A DNA stretch of 33,033 nucleotides from Enterobacterales bacterium (GTDB taxonomy: Bacteria; Pseudomonadota; Gammaproteobacteria; Enterobacterales; Enterobacteriaceae). The position numbers and the translations under genes are program-made. The stretch spans positions 1 through 33,033 of the forward strand of contig BHES01000028.1 of assembly GCA_003864575.1 (NCBI GenBank), given 5' to 3'. Of this stretch, positions 26,933-33,033 are shown piece after piece. A model generated the notes under the pieces. That model had not been told where the DNA came from and made no database searches. It saw nothing but the letters and a program-made list of their open reading frames with translations. Position 1 is the first letter of the stretch; each line of letters starts with the position of its first letter.

Positions 26933-27556
26933 TCAGTCTGCCAATAGTTTGGTGATTAATCCGTCATGACGAAGCTTTTGACGGCTCAGACGAAGACGTT
27001 CGGCGCGAATAATGGTTTTTAAATCCGAGAGTGCCAGATCAAAATCATCATTCACAATTAAATAGTCGTACTCAGCAAAGTGCGTCATTTCCGCCACGGC
27101 TTGCGCCATACGTTTTGCAATGACCTCTTCACTGTCCTGACCCCGCCCACGCAAGCGGCGGTCAAGTTCGTCTTTCGACGGTGGCAGCACGAAGATGCTG
27201 CGGGCCTGAGGCATTTTTTGGCGGATTTGCTGGGCACCTTGCCAGTCAATATCCAAAAATACGTCAACACCCGAAGCCAAAACTTGCTCGATAGCTTCAC
27301 GCGACGTGCCGTAATAGTTACCGAAAACCTCCGCATGTTCCAGGAATGCATCGTTTTCAATCATTCCGCAAAAATCTTCTTTGGAGACGAAGAAATAGTG
27401 CTCGCCATGTTTCTCGCCCGGACGGACTGCGCGGGTCGTATGTGAAATAGAAACTTGCGTATCGTAGAGCGGTTGTGTTTTCAGCAAAGCCTGAATCAGA
27501 CTTGATTTACCTGCTCCACTCGGTGCGGAGACAATATATAACGTGCCTTGGACCAT
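26933..27556 (-). CDS. gmk: Guanylate kinase
   Basis: Phosphorylates GMP to GDP with ATP; essential for GTP supply and a ppGpp target in many bacteria. The 207 aa match E. coli. P-loop APSGAGKSS (11-19), GMP-binding [11 protein letters not shown] and the [13 protein letters not shown] helix, [13 protein letters not shown] and the lid ([15 protein letters not shown]) are seen. It is the first gene of the gmk-rpoZ-spoT-trmH-recG operon. A -10-like TATACT lies 58 bases upstream on the minus strand. Confidence 0.97.
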   Translation of the reverse strand: MVQGTLYIVSAPSGAGKSSLIQALLKTQPLYDTQVSISHTTRAVRPGEKHGEHYFFVSKEDFCGMIENDAFLEHAEVFGNYYGTSREAIEQVLASGVDVFLDIDWQGAQQIRQKMPQARSIFVLPPSKDELDRRLRGRGQDSEEVIAKRMAQAVAEMTHFAEYDYLIVNDDFDLALSDLKTIIRAERLRLSRQKLRHDGLITKLLAD

Positions 27557-27613
27557 GATGACATTTCAACTGAATAGGTTGATGGGAAGAGTGCGAAGAG
27601 TGATCTTCCGCAC

Positions 27614-27619
27614 AGTATA
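27614..27619 (-). promoter_or_regulatory. Candidate -10 of the gmk operon promoter
   Basis: TATACT on the minus strand, 58-63 bases before the gmk start. The -35 at the usual spacing (CTGCAC) is weak. Confidence 0.4.
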
Positions 27620-27741
27620 CACGCTAGCCGCTTCTGGTGCAGCGTTCAGACGTATTTCATCGCACCTGAATAAGATAAAACAGCGTTATAAGTCGTTTTC
27701 TCGCGTTGTGTTCCAAAATATCCACTTTTTACTGCAACCTA

Positions 27742-27780
27742 CATTAATGATGCGAAGGCCGCTCGCATCGTTCATTAATG
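27742..27780. repeat. Long imperfect inverted repeat between gmk and ligB
   Basis: CATTAATGATGCGA (27742-27755) and TCGCATCGTTCATTAATG (27763-27780) can pair over 14 bp with a 4-base bulge and a 7-base loop. It ends 56 bases before the ligB start. No T run follows. A leader structure or protein-binding site is possible. Confidence 0.55.
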
Positions 27781-27781
27781 A

Positions 27782-30186
<2,405 letters not shown>

Positions 30187-30323
30187 AGGTTTTCGCAAAT
30201 TTCACAAATTAGGGATTTATCACTGTAAAGGGTAAAGAGATTCGTTAAATATCACGACTGAGTTTTTCTGTCAGATACCAATCCGGATTATTAAATCTAA
30301 TGAATGATGCTGGTTTAATCAAC

Positions 30324-30342
30324 AACTACAAGGGTTGTAGTT
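30324..30342. repeat. Perfect operator-like inverted repeat upstream of the TetR gene
   Basis: AACTACAA-GGG-TTGTAGTT, 8-bp arms and odd 3-base spacer (19 bp), the size typical of TetR-family operators. It lies 138 bases from the yicG start and 224 bases from the TetR start. T-rich sequence follows, so a terminator is the alternative, but no plus-strand gene ends nearby. Confidence 0.55.
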
Positions 30343-30517
30343 ATATTTTCGTTTTTTCACATTAGAAATAATCGGTATTTTATTGTCCTTGTTCGGAGCT
30401 TTCTTCACGTGGCTGAAACGCCCAACGCAACCCCTTCAAACATTTAAGTCATCAATAAACATGGTGAAAAGAGGAAGGAAAGGTTACGATTATTAAAAAT
30501 CATCACTAATTACAGTA

Positions 30518-30532
30518 CCCATTCATTATGGG
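30518..30532. repeat. Short inverted repeat just upstream of the TetR gene
   Basis: CCCAT-TCATT-ATGGG, 5-bp arms, 34-48 bases before the TetR start codon, a usual place for an autoregulatory operator. The arms are short and could be chance. Confidence 0.35.
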
Positions 30533-30565
30533 ATAAATCACTGACGTACACGCCGGGAGGATTGC

Positions 30566-31186
30566 ATGAAGCCTGATATTTCGGTTGCCTTAACGCAGCG
30601 CGGACCCGCAGAACATGAACGGCGCGAACAAATCATCAATGCCGCTTTTGACCATTTTCGTCACTATGGTTACGCCAAAACATCCGTTGCCGATCTGGCA
30701 AAGGCTATCGGTGTGTCCAGTGCATATATTTATAAATTTTTTGAGTCAAAACAGGCAATTGGTGAAGCTGTGTGTTCTCAACGCGTAGGGCAGATAGACC
30801 AGGCGTTGCGGGAAATTGCCAATAGTGATGAATCGGCGACATTGCGGCTTCGTACCATCTTTAAAGCATTGATGACCAAGAGCTTGGATCTGTTTTTCGA
30901 AGACCGGAAGCTACATGATATTGCCGCTGCGGCCGCGGCTCAGCGCTGGACTTCTGCGCAGAATCATCGGGCTGAAGTCTACAGTATTGTCCAGCAGGTT
31001 ATCGTTGATGGCCGGGAATCTGGCGAGTTTGAGCGCAAAACGCCCCTTGATGAAGTCTGCCTGGCGATCACCAGCGTCATGACACCATTCTCACATCCAT
31101 TAATGCTCGAGCAGAAAACGCCTGAGCAACTTGAAGAACGCGTGGTAGCTATCACTTCTTTAGTGTTACGTAGCCTGTCGAATTAA
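30566..31186 (+). CDS. TetR/AcrR-family transcriptional regulator
   Basis: Predicted ligand-responsive DNA-binding repressor of 206 aa. The N-terminal domain (about 18-70) has REQIINAAFDHFRHYGYAKT and the helix-turn-helix TSVADLAKAIGVSSAYIYKF (39-58) followed by FESKQAIGEAV, the TetR_N signature. The C-terminal ligand and dimer domain (about 80-206) shows no family I can name, so neither ligand nor targets can be told from it. The start ATG has GGGAGGA 5 bases upstream. The neighbour downstream, in the same direction after 154 bases, is a ketoacyl synthase; the two may form a regulatory pair. No efflux pump gene is adjacent in the window. Confidence 0.88.
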   Translation: MKPDISVALTQRGPAEHERREQIINAAFDHFRHYGYAKTSVADLAKAIGVSSAYIYKFFESKQAIGEAVCSQRVGQIDQALREIANSDESATLRLRTIFKALMTKSLDLFFEDRKLHDIAAAAAAQRWTSAQNHRAEVYSIVQQVIVDGRESGEFERKTPLDEVCLAITSVMTPFSHPLMLEQKTPEQLEERVVAITSLVLRSLSN

Positions 31187-31340
31187 CGTTTGACGTAAAA
31201 TTTTTAAGGTTACAGGTTTACAAAATCGTAATTCATCACATACTGTCATCCATCATGGCAAAACATCCCGCTGTTGCTGAGTAAATATTTCAGCGATTCA
31301 GCGCATCAAATGAACGTAGAGAACGAAAGAGGAACATTTT

Positions 31341-32615
31341 ATGACTCATCGTCGAGTGGTTATTACCGGCATGGGGGCTGTGAGTCCTCTGGGCTGCGAT
31401 ATCGAAACTATCTGGAAACGCCTTCTGGCGGGTCAGTCCGGTATTCGGGTCTTGCCTGACGAAATTGTTGAAACGCTGTCGGTGAAAATTGGCGGGCAGG
31501 TGTTAACCAAAGAGCAGGACCCTGAGTCAGGTTTTGATCCTGATTTGTCTGTGCTGCCAAAAGATCAGAAAAAAATGGACCGCTTTATTCTTTTCGCCAT
31601 GGCTGCGGCAGAGAAAGCGATTGCCAATGCGGGCTGGAAAGCGGAAACCGCCGAGCAGCAGGAACGTACGGCAACCATTATCGGTTCTGGCATCGGCGGC
31701 TTCCCGGCCATTGCTCATGCTGTACGTACTAATGACAGCCGTGGCGCAAAACGTTTGTCACCTTTCACCATTCCGTCATTCCTGGTGAATCTGGCAGCGG
31801 GTCAGGTTTCAATTAAGCACCAATTTAAAGGTCCAATTGGGGCGCCGGTAACGGCATGTGCGGCTGGTGTTCAGGCAATTGGTGACGCAGTGCGTTTGAT
31901 TCGCAATGATGAAGCTGACGTGGCTCTGTGTGGTGGTGCTGAAGCGGCCATCGATACCGTTAGCCTCGGTGGTTTTGCAGCGGCGAAGGCCATGTCCTCT
32001 GGGCATACTGATCACCCGGAAAAAGCCTCACGTCCTTTTGACAGTGCACGTGATGGTTTCGTGATGGGCGAAGGTGCCGGTATGCTGATCATTGAAGAGC
32101 TGGAACATGCTAAAGCTCGTGGCGCGACCATTCTGGCTGAGATCGTCGGTTATGGTACCAGCGGTGATGCTTACCATATGACTTCCGGCGCGGAAGATGG
32201 CAACGGCGCGGGCCGAGCCATGAAAATCGCTCTGCGCCAGGCGGGTTTACAGCCGTCGGATATTCAGCATTTGAATGCCCATGCTACGTCCACACCGGTA
32301 GGTGATCTGGGCGAAATTAACGCGATCAAAACCTTGTTCGGTACTGACGGTAAATTGGCTGTGACCTCGACCAAATCGGCTACCGGCCATTTGCTCGGTG
32401 CAGCTGGTGGGCTGGAGACTATTTTCACCATTCTGGCTATTCGCGACCAAATCGTGCCGCCTACGCTGAATCTGGAAAATAAAGATCCCGCAGCCGAAGG
32501 CCTGAACATTGTCGGTAACACCGCACAGCCGCATGCCATCACTTATGCACTGTCTAACGGTTTTGGTTTCGGTGGCGTCAACGCCTGCGTATTGTTGAAA
32601 CGCTGGGAAAACTGA
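31341..32615 (+). CDS. FabF-type beta-ketoacyl-ACP synthase (stand-alone paralogue)
   Basis: Condensing enzyme of the thiolase superfamily, 424 aa. The catalytic triad is intact: nucleophile C173 in VTACAAGVQAIGD, H314 in LNAHATSTPVGD, K345 and H350 in TSTKSATGHLLGAAG. The glycine-rich end NGFGFGGVNACVLLKRW is typical. It is not in a fab gene cluster, and several segments (SRPFDSARDGFVMGEGAG, IVGYGTSGDAYHMT) resemble alpha-proteobacterial FabF as I recall it more than E. coli FabF. The usual NAHGTST reads NAHATST. AGAGGA lies 8 bases before the ATG. A paralogue of fabF acquired separately is my inference; the substrate is unknown. It is preceded by a TetR gene and followed by a strong terminator. 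Confidence 0.9.
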   Translation: MTHRRVVITGMGAVSPLGCDIETIWKRLLAGQSGIRVLPDEIVETLSVKIGGQVLTKEQDPESGFDPDLSVLPKDQKKMDRFILFAMAAAEKAIANAGWKAETAEQQERTATIIGSGIGGFPAIAHAVRTNDSRGAKRLSPFTIPSFLVNLAAGQVSIKHQFKGPIGAPVTACAAGVQAIGDAVRLIRNDEADVALCGGAEAAIDTVSLGGFAAAKAMSSGHTDHPEKASRPFDSARDGFVMGEGAGMLIIEELEHAKARGATILAEIVGYGTSGDAYHMTSGAEDGNGAGRAMKIALRQAGLQPSDIQHLNAHATSTPVGDLGEINAIKTLFGTDGKLAVTSTKSATGHLLGAAGGLETIFTILAIRDQIVPPTLNLENKDPAAEGLNIVGNTAQPHAITYALSNGFGFGGVNACVLLKRWEN

Positions 32616-32643
32616 TTCGACGGTTATTCCGTCTCCAAACGTA

Positions 32644-32675
32644 AAAAAGCCCGCTGATTTTTAGCGGGCTTTTTA
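32644..32675 (+). terminator. Rho-independent terminator of the ketoacyl synthase gene
   Basis: AGCCCGCT-GATTTTT-AGCGGGCT with A run before and TTTTATT after, 32 bases past the stop; it could work in both directions. Confidence 0.93.
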
Positions 32676-32917
32676 TTGTCTTCAACTAACTGAAATTACT
32701 CGATGTTGAATCTGTTTGTAGAGTAGATGCCTCTAAGCCTTATTGCATAAGAGTTTGTGATAATGCCTTTTTGCTTTAGGTACACCCTTGTGTACACGCT
32801 AAAACAGAGCGCTCAATTAAGATGGATATTTTTTAACCTCGTCTCTGTAACTGCGATATTTCGGCTCAAAGTCTTAATGTAGGATAGATGTATCCCACAA
32901 TAAGGAATTAGCCAGCC
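32676..32917. other. AT-rich intergenic region before the right-edge gene
   Basis: No ORF is supportable. A palindrome GTACAC-CCTT-GTGTAC (32780-32795) lies 123-138 bases before the partial gene at 32918, and looks like an operator. Confidence 0.5.
32780..32795. repeat. Operator-like palindrome GTACAC-N4-GTGTAC
   Basis: Perfect 6-bp arms with a 4-base spacer; the right arm continues into GTGTACAC, itself a perfect 8-bp palindrome (32790-32797). Not followed by a T run, so a binding site is more likely than a terminator. Confidence 0.5.
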
Positions 32918-33033
32918 ATGAGAATGACAGCCCACAAAAAAGAAATTCTAAGCTATTACGAACCGGATAACCTCGAATGGGTTACGGGGGAGATTGGCGC
33001 ACCACCTTTCGACGTGTCCGGCGTGGCGTATCT
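32918..33033 (+). CDS. Unidentified protein, N-terminal 38 residues (runs off window)
   Basis: An open frame starts at ATG 32918 (MRMTAHKKEILSYYEPD), with AAGGA 11 bases upstream, and has no stop before the window ends. The visible residues (then NLEWVTGEIGAPPFDVSGVA) suggest the start of a small winged-helix-like domain, a pattern I associate loosely with hypothetical proteins of plasmids and integrative elements. This is not a firm identification. No function can be assigned. Confidence 0.55.
   Translation, partial: MRMTAHKKEILSYYEPDNLEWVTGEIGAPPFDVSGVAY

Larger units (their letters stand above)
30199..30565. other. yicG - tetR divergent intergenic region (about 370 bp)
   Basis: AT-rich, no supportable ORF. 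It holds two inverted repeats listed separately (30324-30342, 30518-30532) and presumably the promoters of yicG and of the TetR gene. No clear sigma-70 promoter pair stands out. Confidence 0.5.

Noticed and set aside
31274-31459. 61-residue ORF overlapping the ketoacyl synthase start
   Set aside because: It runs into the synthase in another frame and shows no recognisable protein features.

Overview
This window is a stretch of core chromosome from a gamma-proteobacterium of the order Enterobacterales. Almost every protein reads as a close full-length relative of its Escherichia coli counterpart (PolA, GlnA, TypA, SpoT, RpoZ, Gmk), and the small RNAs Spot 42 and CsrC sit where E. coli has them. 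In E. coli, as I recall it, the dsbA-to-yihY/dtd block and the yicH-xanP-gltS / spoT operon block are not adjacent. Here they meet between fabY and yicH, which points to a relative outside the E. coli/Salmonella group. A Yersiniaceae or Hafniaceae type genome (Serratia, Yersinia, Rahnella and similar) is my inference; I cannot name the genus.

Layout. 1-3894: the 3' end of dsbA, the replication/repair polymerase polA with a DnaA box upstream, and the Spot 42 RNA. 3932-7380: yihA/engB (minus strand), the CsrC regulatory RNA with ten GGA motifs, yihI, a small membrane-protein ORF with a TTG start, and hemN. 7443-11889: the nitrogen-regulation operon glnA-glnL-glnG (minus strand) with a sigma-54 promoter, strong and weak NtrC sites, a CRP box, an NtrC box over the internal glnL promoter, and a structured glnA 3' UTR. 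11996-16886: typA, then a compact yihX-yihY-dtd-fabY run. 16964-21649: yicH and xanP (minus) and gltS (plus), with a consensus PurR box in front of xanP. 21699-27556: the minus-strand operon gmk-rpoZ-spoT-trmH-recG. 27836-30186: ligB and yicG, convergent with overlapping stop codons. 30566-32615: a TetR-family regulator and a stand-alone FabF-type ketoacyl synthase, which look accessory. The last 116 bases begin an unidentified gene that runs off the window.

How it fits together. Much of the window is global control: CsrC (CsrA antagonist), Spot 42 (CRP-linked carbon regulation), NtrB/NtrC/GlnA (nitrogen), SpoT (stringent response) with RpoZ and Gmk (GTP/ppGpp axis), TypA and YihA/YihI (ribosome GTPases). 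No CRISPR array, tRNA, rRNA or insertion sequence is visible. I see no large unknown defence or mobile system. The least ordinary items are the PurR box at xanP, the small ORF between yihI and hemN, the possible sRNA in the glnA 3' UTR, the TetR/ketoacyl-synthase pair with its inverted repeats, and the partial gene with an operator-like palindrome at the right edge.
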